Source: Brenneria nigrifluens DSM 30175 = ATCC 13028
GTDB lineage: Bacteria; Pseudomonadota; Gammaproteobacteria; Enterobacterales; Enterobacteriaceae
Reading direction: 5' to 3'
Assembly: GCF_005484965.1 (NCBI RefSeq)
Contig: NZ_CP034036.1
Coordinates: 3,348,001 to 3,412,000 of the forward strand
Length of the DNA: 64,000 bases
Position numbers and translations under genes: made by a program. Positions 37,184-46,236 of the stretch are shown piece after piece; within the stretch, counting starts at the first letter, position 1, and every line of letters starts with the position of its first letter. A model generated the notes under the pieces. That model was given only the letters and a program-made list of their open reading frames with translations. It had not been told where the DNA came from and searched no databases.

Positions 37184-37243
37184 TTATCTGCGTAACATTG
37201 CTTCAATAAAATCTTTCCAATGACCCACTTCTACTTCTATCAT
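37184..37243 (-). CDS. ypfM: Small protein YpfM (19 residues)
   Basis: Reads MIEVEVGHWKDFIEAMLRR and stop. It matches the E. coli small protein YpfM (pattern MIE.E.G.WKDFIE.ML) in length and position, next to yffB-dapE-ypfN. AAGAGG stands at good distance upstream of the ATG (37243), and a terminator follows. Too short for ordinary gene finding. Function unknown. The rest of 37016-37477 is AT-rich and holds no other gene I can support. Confidence 0.88.
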   Translation of the reverse strand: MIEVEVGHWKDFIEAMLRR

Positions 37244-37477
37244 AAGAACCTCTTAATAATTAACGGCGGCGCATTATACGCACACTTTTTAACCAGGTGA
37301 AATACTTTTGCAAGTATAAAAAGCGAGCAATCACTCATTTCTGTTTCTCAGTTGACGGTGGATCTCAGCGTGTTTTTTCGGCATGCTGGTTCATCGACGA
37401 TGTCAGGCTCATCCCCCCGCGCTGCGCCGTTCAATGATCATCACGTAACTCAATAAGCAGAAAGGACTTTACTAACA

Positions 37478-37840
37478 ATGACGCTGACCATGTACGGCAT
37501 CAAAAACTGCGATACCATAAAAAAAGCGCGCCGCTGGCTGGAAGAACAACAGATCGATTACCGCTTTCATGATTATCGCGCCGACGGTCTCGACGAACCG
37601 CTGCTGCGGCGCTTTATTGCCCAACTGGGCTGGCAGCCATTAATCAACACGCGCGGCACCACCTGGCGTAAACTGAGCGAACAACAGCGCAACGCCATCA
37701 GCGTCGAAGCCGCCGCCATCGCCCTGATGTTGGAACAGCCCGCGATCATCAAACGGCCGCTGTTAACGACAAACGATGGCAAAACGCTGCTTGGCTTCAG
37801 CGCGCAGAGCTATCAGGAATTTATTGCGGAGAACAAATAA
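37478..37840 (+). CDS. yffB: ArsC/Spx-family protein YffB
   Basis: 120-residue arsenate-reductase-fold protein (E. coli YffB 118). The N-terminal MYGIKNCDTIKKARRWL has a single cysteine in a glutaredoxin-like strand-helix turn and not CxxC. It is thought to be a glutathione-dependent thiol reductase; substrate not established. AAAGGAC lies upstream. The next gene, dapE, starts one base after the stop. Confidence 0.93.
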   Translation: MTLTMYGIKNCDTIKKARRWLEEQQIDYRFHDYRADGLDEPLLRRFIAQLGWQPLINTRGTTWRKLSEQQRNAISVEAAAIALMLEQPAIIKRPLLTTNDGKTLLGFSAQSYQEFIAENK

Positions 37841-37841
37841 C

Positions 37842-38969
37842 GTGTCTTGCCCGGTTATCGAACTCGCCCAACAGTTGATTAAACGCCCCTCCCTCAGCCC
37901 GAATGATGAAGGCTGCCAGGCATTAATGATCGAACGCCTGAAATCTATTGGCTTCACCATTGAACCGATGAATTTCGGCGATACCCAAAATTTCTGGGCA
38001 TGGCGCGGCGCCGGAAAAACGCTGGCCTTTGCCGGGCATACCGACGTGGTGCCGAGCGGCGATGAAAGCCGCTGGCGGCATCCGCCTTTTGAACCCACCA
38101 TTCGCGACGGCATGCTATTCGGTCGCGGCGCGGCCGACATGAAAGGTTCGCTGGCGGCGATGGTGGTTGCCGCCGAACGCTTCGTCGCCGCCAATCCCAA
38201 TCATCATGGCCGGCTGGCCTTCCTGATCACCTCGGATGAGGAAGCCAGCGCCGTTAACGGCACGGTAAAAGTGGTTGAAGCCCTGACGGCGCGCAATGAG
38301 CGGCTGGATTATTGCCTGGTGGGCGAACCGTCCAGCACCGCTATCGTCGGCGACGTGGTGAAAAACGGCCGCCGCGGCTCCATCACCGCCGACTTGCGCG
38401 TCCAGGGCGTTCAGGGTCACGTCGCCTACCCGCATCTTGCCGATAATCCGGTACACCGGGCTCTGCCGGCGCTCAATGAGCTGGCGGCGACGGAGTGGGA
38501 TCGGGGTAATGAATTTTTCCCGCCGACCAGCATGCAAATCGCCAATATTCAGGCAGGCACCGGCAGTAATAACGTTATTCCCGGCGAACTGTTGGTACAG
38601 TTTAATTTCCGCTTCAGCACCGAATTGACCGATGAGCGCATTAAACAGCGGGTGGCGGAACTGCTCGATCGTCATCAGCTAAACTACAGCATTGACTGGC
38701 GGCTCTCCGGACTGCCGTTCCTGACCGCACAGGGTGAACTGGTTGATGCCGTGGTGAAAGCCGTCGAACATTACAACGAAATCACCCCGGCGCTGCTGAC
38801 CAACGGCGGCACCTCCGACGGGCGCTTTATCGCCCGCATGGGCGCCCAGGTGGTGGAACTCGGCCCGGTCAACGCCACCATACACAAAGTGGACGAGTGC
38901 GTCAGCGCAGCGGACCTACAGCTGTTAAGCCGTATGTACCAGCGGGTTATGGAGCAATTGATCGCATGA
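37842..38969 (+). CDS. dapE: Succinyl-diaminopimelate desuccinylase
   Basis: M20 zinc hydrolase in the DAP/lysine pathway. 375 residues, the E. coli length, from a GTG start at 37842 (VSCPVIELAQQLIKRPSLSP). Metal ligands are in FAGHTDVVP, GRGAADMKGS and TSDEEASA; a conserved GTSDGRF and the C-terminal ATIHKVDE follow. A longer frame back into yffB is rejected. It overlaps the next gene by four bases. Confidence 0.97.
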   Translation: MSCPVIELAQQLIKRPSLSPNDEGCQALMIERLKSIGFTIEPMNFGDTQNFWAWRGAGKTLAFAGHTDVVPSGDESRWRHPPFEPTIRDGMLFGRGAADMKGSLAAMVVAAERFVAANPNHHGRLAFLITSDEEASAVNGTVKVVEALTARNERLDYCLVGEPSSTAIVGDVVKNGRRGSITADLRVQGVQGHVAYPHLADNPVHRALPALNELAATEWDRGNEFFPPTSMQIANIQAGTGSNNVIPGELLVQFNFRFSTELTDERIKQRVAELLDRHQLNYSIDWRLSGLPFLTAQGELVDAVVKAVEHYNEITPALLTNGGTSDGRFIARMGAQVVELGPVNATIHKVDECVSAADLQLLSRMYQRVMEQLIA

Positions 38970-39640
38970 TTACTCATGCCATGCTAACCGGAAAAAGCGA
39001 CAGTCATCTGGTCACGCTCAGCGGCCATCATCGCCTTCAGCCCGAAGCGGTCATCGCCTTTGAAGCTTTACAGCGCGCGGCGGAAAAAAACGGATTTAAT
39101 CTTCAACCCGCCAGCACATTTCGCGACTTTAACCGCCAGCGTTTGATCTGGAACGGCAAATTCAGTGGGGAGCGCCCGGTGATGGACAAACAGGGCCGGC
39201 CGCTGGATATCTTATCGCTGGATGAGGGCGATCGCTGCAAGGCGATTTTACGCTGGTCGGCCATGCCGGGCGCCAGCCGCCATCACTGGGGCAGCGATCT
39301 GGATATCTATGACCCGGACCTGCTTCCGCAGGGGAAAAAGCTACAGCTGGAACCCTGGGAATATCAACAGGGCGGTTACTTTGTCGATCTGAGCGACTGG
39401 CTTAGCCGGCATATGCATGAATTCGGGTTTTATCGCCCTTATGAACACGATCTTGGCGGCGTCGCGGCGGAACCCTGGCATATAAGCTATTATCCATTGG
39501 CACAGTATGCGGAAAAGCAGCTGACGTCCGACATTATTCTGTCGGCCTGGCAAGGGGAGGAGATCGCCGGTTATCACTGGCTATGCGAACACCTGCCGCT
39601 GCTGTTTACCCGCTTCATACACAACGTCGACGGAGCTTGA
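38966..39640 (+). CDS. M15-family D-alanyl-D-alanine carboxypeptidase-like protein
   Basis: 224 residues starting MITHAMLTGKSDSHL, ATGA-coupled to dapE. The zinc peptidase signature of VanY-type M15 enzymes is present: SRHHWGSDLDIYD (His106, Asp113) and EPWHISYY (Glu169, His172). No signal peptide is evident, so a cytoplasmic role or an unrecognised export route must be assumed. E. coli lacks this gene between dapE and ypfN; related enterobacteria have it. Confidence 0.85.
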   Translation: MITHAMLTGKSDSHLVTLSGHHRLQPEAVIAFEALQRAAEKNGFNLQPASTFRDFNRQRLIWNGKFSGERPVMDKQGRPLDILSLDEGDRCKAILRWSAMPGASRHHWGSDLDIYDPDLLPQGKKLQLEPWEYQQGGYFVDLSDWLSRHMHEFGFYRPYEHDLGGVAAEPWHISYYPLAQYAEKQLTSDIILSAWQGEEIAGYHWLCEHLPLLFTRFIHNVDGA

Positions 39641-39642
39641 TC

Positions 39643-39834
39643 ATGGCATGGCTGGCTGACTACTGGTGGATAATCCTGATTATCCTGATCGGTATGCTGA
39701 TAAACGGCATCAAAGAGCTGCGCAACGTCGATCATAAGCGCTTCCTGATGAACAAGCCCAAGCTGCCCCCGCATCGTGACAACAACGATAAATGGGACGA
39801 CGAAGAGGATGACGGGCCGCAGAAAAAGCCGTGA
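39643..39834 (+). CDS. ypfN: Small membrane protein YpfN (UPF0370)
   Basis: 63 residues: one membrane helix (YWWIILIILIGMLINGI), then a conserved HKRFLMNKPKLPPHRD.NDKWDDE stretch and an acidic tail. Start at ATG 39643, two bases after the preceding stop codon. In E. coli this gene is followed closely by ypfH and tmcA; here 17 kb intervene. Confidence 0.93.
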   Translation: MAWLADYWWIILIILIGMLINGIKELRNVDHKRFLMNKPKLPPHRDNNDKWDDEEDDGPQKKP

Positions 39835-39862
39835 AAAAACGGCCGTTCAGCACAGAAAATCT

Positions 39863-39882
39863 GGTATTACTCCGGTAATACC
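39863..39882 (+). terminator. Hairpin downstream of ypfN
   Basis: A palindrome GGTATTAC-TCC-GGTAATACC (nine pairs at most) lies 28 bp past the ypfN stop codon. There is no T run, so it may be an mRNA 3'-end stabiliser rather than an intrinsic terminator. Confidence 0.4.
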
Positions 39883-40043
39883 AAGCTGCCGTCATACCGC
39901 AGTAGCGCCGGCGCGTGATTGAGCATCCGCTCGGCAATTCCATATTCTACACCGGGCACGGCATCTAATGTGAATGGTGTTGTTCCCAACGTTTGAATAA
40001 CTGTAAATAATAAAACGCATCTCCCGCTGTCGCTTTTCCCATC
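39867..40043 (-). pseudogene. Possible orphan C-terminal gene fragment
   Basis: An open minus-strand frame of 58 codons ends in a normal-looking protein tail (LDAVPGVEYGIAERMLNHAP then ALLRYDGSLVLPE and stop). It has no ATG near its beginning and is closed upstream by a TAA. The composition is protein-like in the last 35 residues. I do not recognise the family. It lies where ypfH would stand in E. coli, but does not look like YpfH. It could be chance. Confidence 0.25.
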
Positions 40044-40320
40044 TTATTGCACAGATATCAATGAAGGGCTAAAACACCCTTGTCTATCCGACAACAGCCC
40101 ATGAATAAAAACCAGCACTGATAATAATTCCAAAGACGAGGCCGACAGAAAAATGGCATATTTATTTAAAAATAACAGAAACCCGCGTCTTTAAGCACGG
40201 ACAAAGCAGGCAGTTTTTATTTATCAGAATAATGCGCCTGTTAATAAATTAGCACTTTTACCCAAATCCCTTTATTGCGGGAGGCGGTTCTACGTTATAA
40301 ATAACACCAGGGAAAATAAA
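40044..40320. other. Gene-free AT-rich interval before the autotransporter
   Basis: Together with the fragment above, 486 bp separate ypfN from the autotransporter gene. This part is AT-rich with no supported gene and should contain the autotransporter promoter. CAGGGAAAATAAA directly before the ATG is its ribosome-binding site. Confidence 0.5.
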
Positions 40321-43305
40321 ATGACGATAACGGCGTCCTTATTATCACCGAAAAGAAAAACCTTCAGGCAATCAATATTAGCAGTCAATATCACTGTTGC
40401 CCTGCTGATGCTGGCCGGTTGCAGCAGCGGCGGAGGGGGAGGCAGCGCCGGCGCGGCGCCAACGCCGGAAACACCCACTACACCAACAGAGCCCACGACA
40501 CCGACAGAGCCAGAAACACCGACAAATCCGACGGAGCCGGAGACCCCGCCCTCCCCGACGGAACCCGGCGACTCCCGGGTCAAGGTGGGCATTATCGACT
40601 CGGGACTTTCCCTGAACCGTCCCTACATCAACTATGACAACGTCACGGCTTTCAAATCTTTCGTCGGCGGAAGCGAAGACCTAAATGATAACCTGGGCGA
40701 TGACGGACACGGAACGATAGTGGCGATGACTCTGGCCGGGCAAGAGTGGCGGCAATGGCCCGCCGGGATGGCCCCCGACAGCCAGCTTTATATCGCGCAA
40801 GCCTCAAAAGACAGGAGTTTCGGATCTATCGAAGCCCTATACTCCGTCAGTTGGCTGCTGGAAAACGACGTCAAGATCATTAATATGTCTTATGGCTCCA
40901 CCCAACGACTGACTACACCCGAGGAGTTGGCGGCCGCGGGCCAACGATATCAATACGAATTGCAGTCCCTGCGGGAGATCGTCGACGCCGAAGCGCTTGC
41001 CGTCATATCGACAGGTAACGAGAATACCTCCACACCATCCCCTCAGGCGCTGCTCCCAGTGATCTACAGCGATGAACCCGAACTACAGAAGGGCATACTG
41101 GCCGTTACCGGTTTCATCGATGAAAATGTGTATTCGAAACCCAATCAACCAGACGAACTCTATCTATTCGACGCCTGTGGCGGCGCGGCCGCATACTGCA
41201 TGAGCGCGCTCGGCACCGCGAAATATCCTAGCCAAGGCGATACAACAGATGGCGAATGGACGACCCAAAACGCATACGGTACTTCTTTTTCCGCGCCGCG
41301 GGTAGCGGGAGGAGCCGCGCTCGTCAAGGCAACCTTCCCGTGGATGACCGGCTATAACCTACAGCAGACACTGCTAACGACGTCGACATATCACAGCGAT
41401 GCTTACACAGAATACGATCCCGATAACTCTTATTATGAATCGATCTATGATGATGACGGCAATCTGGTGGAAATTATCTTCCATCGCGCTGAAAAAACGG
41501 TGGCCGATACCGCCAACGGACGCCCTTACAATGACACCTTTGGCTGGGGCGATCTGAATACCGAAAAAGCGTTAAAAGGCCCGGCCATGTTCTACGCCGA
41601 CGACTTCACCGCCCGGCTGACCGCCGGCGACTACAGCTTTTCCAACGATATCAGCGGTGACTACGGCCTTATCGTTACGGGCGCCGACAACGCTGGCGGC
41701 ATCCTGCGCCTGACGGGGAACAACGCCTATCAGGGCGATACGCGCATCACCGCCAACAGCCTGTTCGTGGACGGTTCGATAGCGGGCAATGCCACGGTAT
41801 CGGGGACGGGGACATTGGCGGGCAAGGGCGCCATCGGCGGCAACGTCAACAACGCCGGCACCGTCGCCACCACCGCCGAAGGCGGGCTGACCATCTCCGG
41901 CGATTACATTCAAACCAGCAACGGCGCCTTGAGCATCACGCTGTCCAACCCGCTCGCGGTGACAGGCAGCGCCGCGCTGGACGGCACGCTGAGCGTCGGG
42001 CTGCCCGGCGACGACTATATCGTCCAGGTCAGCGAAACCCTGCTGCACAGCGGCCTGGGCGTCAGCGGCCAATTCGCCGGCGTCGACACCAGCCTGTTCC
42101 TCACCGGCAGCGTAACCTATGGCGCCAATGACGTCACCGGCGCCTTCAGCCGCGTCAATACCGTCGATGCCGTCGCCAACAGCGGATTACAGGGCTCGGC
42201 CCTGCTGCAAACCGCCGCCAACGTGGAGTCCGCCTTACGGGTTGCCGACCGCTGGGCTACCTCCGACAGCGTCAGCGCCGAACAAACCGGCCTGCTGGCA
42301 AAAGCCGCCGCATTCCAGCAACTGGCGACGGCCAGCGCAGCGGCAATCTCGTTGGATTCGCTATCCGGTCAGGCGCATGCCTCCAGCAATGCCATCCTGT
42401 TCAACAGTCTTGATTACCAAAATCAACTGCTGAACAACCGTCTGGATCGGCTGGATAATGGGAACAGCTACGGATTCTGGATAGAGACCGGCAAGCTGCG
42501 CGGCGACCTGAGCCAATCTGGCTATTTGGGCAGCCATTACGATATCAACCTGACGGCGATCGGGGCCGACACCGACTTCGATACCGCGGGCCTGCGTGCG
42601 GGGATTGCCTATACCAACAGCCAGATCAAGGCCAGCTACCAGGGTAGCGGCGGCAGTAGTGAGAATGAGTTACACGGCGTGATGAGCTATGCCCGTTATA
42701 ACCTCACGCCGCAATGGTATGTTCAGGGTAACCTGAGCTATCAGCGCGGTCGCGATAAATTAAAACGTTCTATTCTGCTGGACGATGTGCAGGCGGTATC
42801 CAGCAGTACATCAAGCGACAGTTGGCAGGGACTGGTGAAAACCGGCTATGAATTGGCCTTAAATGACGTCTTCAGCGTGCAACCCTATACCGGACTGAAA
42901 TATAGCCGTCTTTCCACCGGCGGCTTTACCGATACCGGCAGTGAATTCGGCCTGACGGGAGAAGGTAACGACTATTCCCGTACCGTCGGTTTAGCCGGGT
43001 TGAATCTGCGGGCAGCGATCGAATGGCATCAGGGATGGTGGAGCAGTCTGGGCCTCAGCGGTGAATATCAGCACGCGTTCAGCAATCCATCCCTGGATGT
43101 GACCGCCCGCTGGAGCGGACTGGGCCGGGAAGGCGAACGTCTTGACATTCCCGGCATTCGTCTGGATAAAGACTCTCAGTGGGCGGGCGTCCGGCTGGAC
43201 GTAGGCAAAACAGCCGATGCCCACTTCTTCCTGCGGGCAGACAAGCACTTTGCCGATCGCGGAAATGAGGAAGTGCTGCGCGGCGGCGTTGACGTATCCT
43301 TCTGA
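40321..43305 (+). CDS. Lipoprotein subtilisin-like autotransporter (NalP/Ssp type)
   Basis: 994 residues, type Va autotransporter. The signal ends in a lipobox LMLAGC (Cys34), then comes a Gly- and Thr/Pro/Glu-repeat linker (about 36-83). An S8 protease domain has the full triad: Asp93 in IIDSGL, His130 in DGHGT and Ser322 in GTSFSAP. Then a beta-helical passenger (about 425-560, LTGNNAYQGDTRI onward), and a 12-strand translocator from about 715 ending in VDVSF. The lipid anchor suggests surface retention before release, as for Neisseria NalP. Substrate unknown; it may process other surface proteins. Confidence 0.92.
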   Translation: MTITASLLSPKRKTFRQSILAVNITVALLMLAGCSSGGGGGSAGAAPTPETPTTPTEPTTPTEPETPTNPTEPETPPSPTEPGDSRVKVGIIDSGLSLNRPYINYDNVTAFKSFVGGSEDLNDNLGDDGHGTIVAMTLAGQEWRQWPAGMAPDSQLYIAQASKDRSFGSIEALYSVSWLLENDVKIINMSYGSTQRLTTPEELAAAGQRYQYELQSLREIVDAEALAVISTGNENTSTPSPQALLPVIYSDEPELQKGILAVTGFIDENVYSKPNQPDELYLFDACGGAAAYCMSALGTAKYPSQGDTTDGEWTTQNAYGTSFSAPRVAGGAALVKATFPWMTGYNLQQTLLTTSTYHSDAYTEYDPDNSYYESIYDDDGNLVEIIFHRAEKTVADTANGRPYNDTFGWGDLNTEKALKGPAMFYADDFTARLTAGDYSFSNDISGDYGLIVTGADNAGGILRLTGNNAYQGDTRITANSLFVDGSIAGNATVSGTGTLAGKGAIGGNVNNAGTVATTAEGGLTISGDYIQTSNGALSITLSNPLAVTGSAALDGTLSVGLPGDDYIVQVSETLLHSGLGVSGQFAGVDTSLFLTGSVTYGANDVTGAFSRVNTVDAVANSGLQGSALLQTAANVESALRVADRWATSDSVSAEQTGLLAKAAAFQQLATASAAAISLDSLSGQAHASSNAILFNSLDYQNQLLNNRLDRLDNGNSYGFWIETGKLRGDLSQSGYLGSHYDINLTAIGADTDFDTAGLRAGIAYTNSQIKASYQGSGGSSENELHGVMSYARYNLTPQWYVQGNLSYQRGRDKLKRSILLDDVQAVSSSTSSDSWQGLVKTGYELALNDVFSVQPYTGLKYSRLSTGGFTDTGSEFGLTGEGNDYSRTVGLAGLNLRAAIEWHQGWWSSLGLSGEYQHAFSNPSLDVTARWSGLGREGERLDIPGIRLDKDSQWAGVRLDVGKTADAHFFLRADKHFADRGNEEVLRGGVDVSF

Positions 43306-43464
43306 TATCGGCCGAGGCCGGTAAAATAACAGACTCGTCAGAATGACCGGAATTATCGTACGTATGGGGAATGCGGCATAATTCCGGCAACAGTCATTAA
43401 AAAGTCCCCCGATAACTTAAAATAACGTTCTCGCCGACGTAACGTGCAGATGAGAGTATGAAAA

Positions 43465-44196
43465 ATGGAAAACGCGGTTAAACCCTATTTACAACGGGTC
43501 TGTTTTAATCCGAAAAAAACTATTGAATCCGACAGTTATCCATTTAATATTCCGGCGATAAAAGCGCTTGAAGAGATTACGTTCCATTCTGATGTTACCT
43601 TCCTTGTCGGCGAAAACGGATCCGGAAAATCTACGCTGCTTGAAGCGCTGGCGATATTATTGGGACTCAATACGCAAGGAGGAAGTACCCCGCTAAATAT
43701 TTCCAGCACCGAGCATGGCGCCGCCCCCCTATATGAATATCTTCTCCCGGTTCGGGGTCCTTATCGACCCCAGGACGGGTATTTTCTGCGGGCAGAAAGT
43801 TTTTTTAATGTCGCGACCTATCGGGATGAACGCGCATCGCTAAAAAGCGTTGATTATAAGAAAATCCACCACCACTCTCACGGCGAAGCTTTTATTACGT
43901 TAATAACCCAAAAGTTTACCGGGCATGGCATTTATCTGATGGATGAACCGGAAACCGCGCTGTCGCCTAACCGGCAATTAGCCGCGCTGCGCGCAATACA
44001 TGAGTTGGTCCAGAAGGGATCACAATTTATCATAGCGACTCACTCCCCCATTATTCTCTCTTATCCGCAGTCCCGAATTTATAAATTTAGTAAATCGGGC
44101 CTGTTTGAGGTGAGTTATGAAGATACGGAACACTTCTTTATTACTAGAGACTATATGAACAACTATCCCAAAAGATTGAAACAGCTACTGGAATAA
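43465..44196 (+). CDS. Orphan ABC-type/AAA ATPase
   Basis: 243-residue cytoplasmic P-loop ATPase resembling the predicted-ATPase group with a RecF/SMC-like head. Walker A GENGSGKST is at 49-57, a signature-like SHGEAF near 138-143, Walker B IYLMDEPE at 156-163, and a final switch histidine in ATHSP. There is no membrane partner next to it on the same strand. Function unknown; similar solitary ATPases are common in enterobacteria. It converges with the ABC transporter gene. Confidence 0.8.
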   Translation: MENAVKPYLQRVCFNPKKTIESDSYPFNIPAIKALEEITFHSDVTFLVGENGSGKSTLLEALAILLGLNTQGGSTPLNISSTEHGAAPLYEYLLPVRGPYRPQDGYFLRAESFFNVATYRDERASLKSVDYKKIHHHSHGEAFITLITQKFTGHGIYLMDEPETALSPNRQLAALRAIHELVQKGSQFIIATHSPIILSYPQSRIYKFSKSGLFEVSYEDTEHFFITRDYMNNYPKRLKQLLE

Positions 44197-44271
44197 GCGT
44201 TGCCGGTGGTTTACAGCGGAAATACCGCCGCGCCGATAATCTTCGGGCCAGACGCAACGTCATTCACCGCG

Positions 44272-46068
44272 CTAAATATAGCCAATCCCGTCAGGGCGGC
44301 GATCATCCCGATGCGGCCTCTCTTCACGTAACGGTACGGTATCGTCACCATTGACCTCATCATGTCCTGAAGGTGTAATACTGGATGTTAAATGCAATCG
44401 ATGCGAGTGAAAAGCCGCCAGCGATTCACGGTGCGCCACACTGACGATAGCGCTGCCGGGCAGAGCCGACAGCAATGTCTGATAAATATGTTGTTCGGTA
44501 GCCGCATCAAGCGCACTGGTCGCTTCATCCAGAAAAATAAAGTCCGGCCGATGCAACAGCGCCCTGGCGATCGCCAGTCTCTGCTGTTCACCGCCGGATA
44601 GCCGCTGTTGCCAGCGATCGCTGATATTCAACAGGGAAACCGCCCCCGGAAAACAGTTCTGTGTCAGCGCTTGACGGCACTGTTCATCGCTAAAATCCGT
44701 TTCGTTATTGGGATAACAGAGCGCCGCCTTCAGCGTACCGGTGGGGATGTAGCTTTTCTGAGGCAGGAACAAGAAGCGGCTGGCGGTCGAACGAACTATC
44801 TCACCCTCGCCGTACGACCACAACCCGGCACAGGCCCGCAGCAGAGTACTCTTACCCACCCCTGAGAGACCGGCGATCAGCCAGCGTTCACCGGGCAGTA
44901 CTCGCCACTGTTCCACAGTCGTTAGTTCCTTACCGTCAGGAGTCTTCAGTACTAGTCGCCGGCAATTGAATCCCGGCGCTTCACTCTCCAGCAGGAGAAT
45001 ATCCGATATCGCATTGTCAGATTTATTCAGCGCCTGCTCCAGATCGCGCAGCCGGTTGGTCAACGCCAGCCAGCGGGTAAAGGCCTCATATGCCTGCATG
45101 AAATAGCTCAGCGTGGAACGCAGAGAACCGTATGCCATCTGGATACGAGTCAGATCGCCGAAGGTGATCTCACCGTTCAGCAACTGCGGCAACGCCAGCA
45201 GAGTAGGCAATGGAGAAATAAAATGGGAAAACGTGCCTTGTCCCAGCGAGACCTTAAAACTGCGCTGGATAATGGCCAGCGCATTGTTCCGCAGGATAAG
45301 AAAGCGTTGGATCAGGCGCTCTCCTTCCCGCATACCGCCCTGATAAAACGCGATCTGTTCCGCATTTTCCCTTACCTGCATGCCCAGAAAACGAAAGTCG
45401 CCCTCTGCATCTTGTTTATTTATATTTAATAAAATTAATTTCTTACCAAGGACATGAGAAATATACAGTTGCAGAAAAGCACAAATGAACACGGTATAAA
45501 CCATATAGCCCGAAATCGCCCATTCACGGCCCAGCGCACTGAAACGCAGGGTTCCAGCAACGGACCATAACAGTACGGTATAGGTCGCCGTATTAATAAA
45601 AACCGATACCAGGCTAATAAAGAATTTAAGCGATGCCTCCACCAGTTCACTGACATCATCGGCAATACGCTGATCGGTATTGCTTAGCATACCATCCCGT
45701 TCCAGCCGGTAATATGCCGGTGTTCCCGTCCAACGCCGGATATAACGTAACGTTACCCAAGTGCGCCAACGTAACGCCAGATAGTGGTTAAAGATCACGC
45801 CAATCTCCGGCAACAGCATCACACCCAATCCCAATATGAAATTGAGCACGAACAGCGGCTTGATCTGTTGCCAGTCCAGCGCGATCAGTGCATCAATGAA
45901 CTCTCCCGCAATACGGTTCACCCTGACATGGAGGTAGGCGTTGCACAGCGTGATGCTGATAATCACCGCCAGCACAGCCAGCGCCAGGTATTTCTCCGAT
46001 GATCGCCAATAAGGAAACAAAATCTGCCAGATGCCTGGCCTCAAATCACTTTCATCATGTTCTTTCAC
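44272..46068 (-). CDS. SbmA/YddA-type ABC transporter (fused membrane and ATPase domains)
   Basis: 598 residues. The N-terminal half is an ABC_membrane_2 (SbmA/BacA-like) domain with about six helices (27-49, 74-95, 148-172, 186-206 and others). The C-terminal half is an ATPase with Walker A GLSGVGKST (400-408), signature LSGGEQQR (490-497) and Walker B IFLDEATSALD. Members move peptides, cobalamin or similar hydrophilic cargo; FusD and YddA are the nearest functional relatives by context. It lies 168 bp downstream of the TonB receptor on the same strand, so the two probably form an operon. Confidence 0.88.
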   Translation of the reverse strand: MKEHDESDLRPGIWQILFPYWRSSEKYLALAVLAVIISITLCNAYLHVRVNRIAGEFIDALIALDWQQIKPLFVLNFILGLGVMLLPEIGVIFNHYLALRWRTWVTLRYIRRWTGTPAYYRLERDGMLSNTDQRIADDVSELVEASLKFFISLVSVFINTATYTVLLWSVAGTLRFSALGREWAISGYMVYTVFICAFLQLYISHVLGKKLILLNINKQDAEGDFRFLGMQVRENAEQIAFYQGGMREGERLIQRFLILRNNALAIIQRSFKVSLGQGTFSHFISPLPTLLALPQLLNGEITFGDLTRIQMAYGSLRSTLSYFMQAYEAFTRWLALTNRLRDLEQALNKSDNAISDILLLESEAPGFNCRRLVLKTPDGKELTTVEQWRVLPGERWLIAGLSGVGKSTLLRACAGLWSYGEGEIVRSTASRFLFLPQKSYIPTGTLKAALCYPNNETDFSDEQCRQALTQNCFPGAVSLLNISDRWQQRLSGGEQQRLAIARALLHRPDFIFLDEATSALDAATEQHIYQTLLSALPGSAIVSVAHRESLAAFHSHRLHLTSSITPSGHDEVNGDDTVPLREERPHRDDRRPDGIGYI

Positions 46069-46191
46069 TGACTTTCATACCCGTATCCGATCATGCGTCA
46101 GACTATAAGCCGCTGACACGCCTGGTGTAGTGCCGACGCGATGCCAATGCGGATCGACATATTTTTAATCAATTCAATACATCCAGAACAA

Positions 46192-46211
46192 ATGCCCGCT
46201 AATGCGGGCAT
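46192..46211 (-). terminator. Hairpin between receptor and ABC transporter genes
   Basis: Stem TGCCCGC / GCGGGCA, loop four bases. On the minus strand it is followed by TTTGTTCTGG, a poor T run. It is likely an attenuator that lowers ABC transporter expression relative to the receptor. Confidence 0.4.
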
Positions 46212-46236
46212 AGACGCTTGATTGCCTGCTCAGCGA

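Noticed and set aside
39710..39943. 77-codon minus-strand frame over ypfN
   Set aside because: Antisense shadow of ypfN; not the ypfH gene and no conserved motif.
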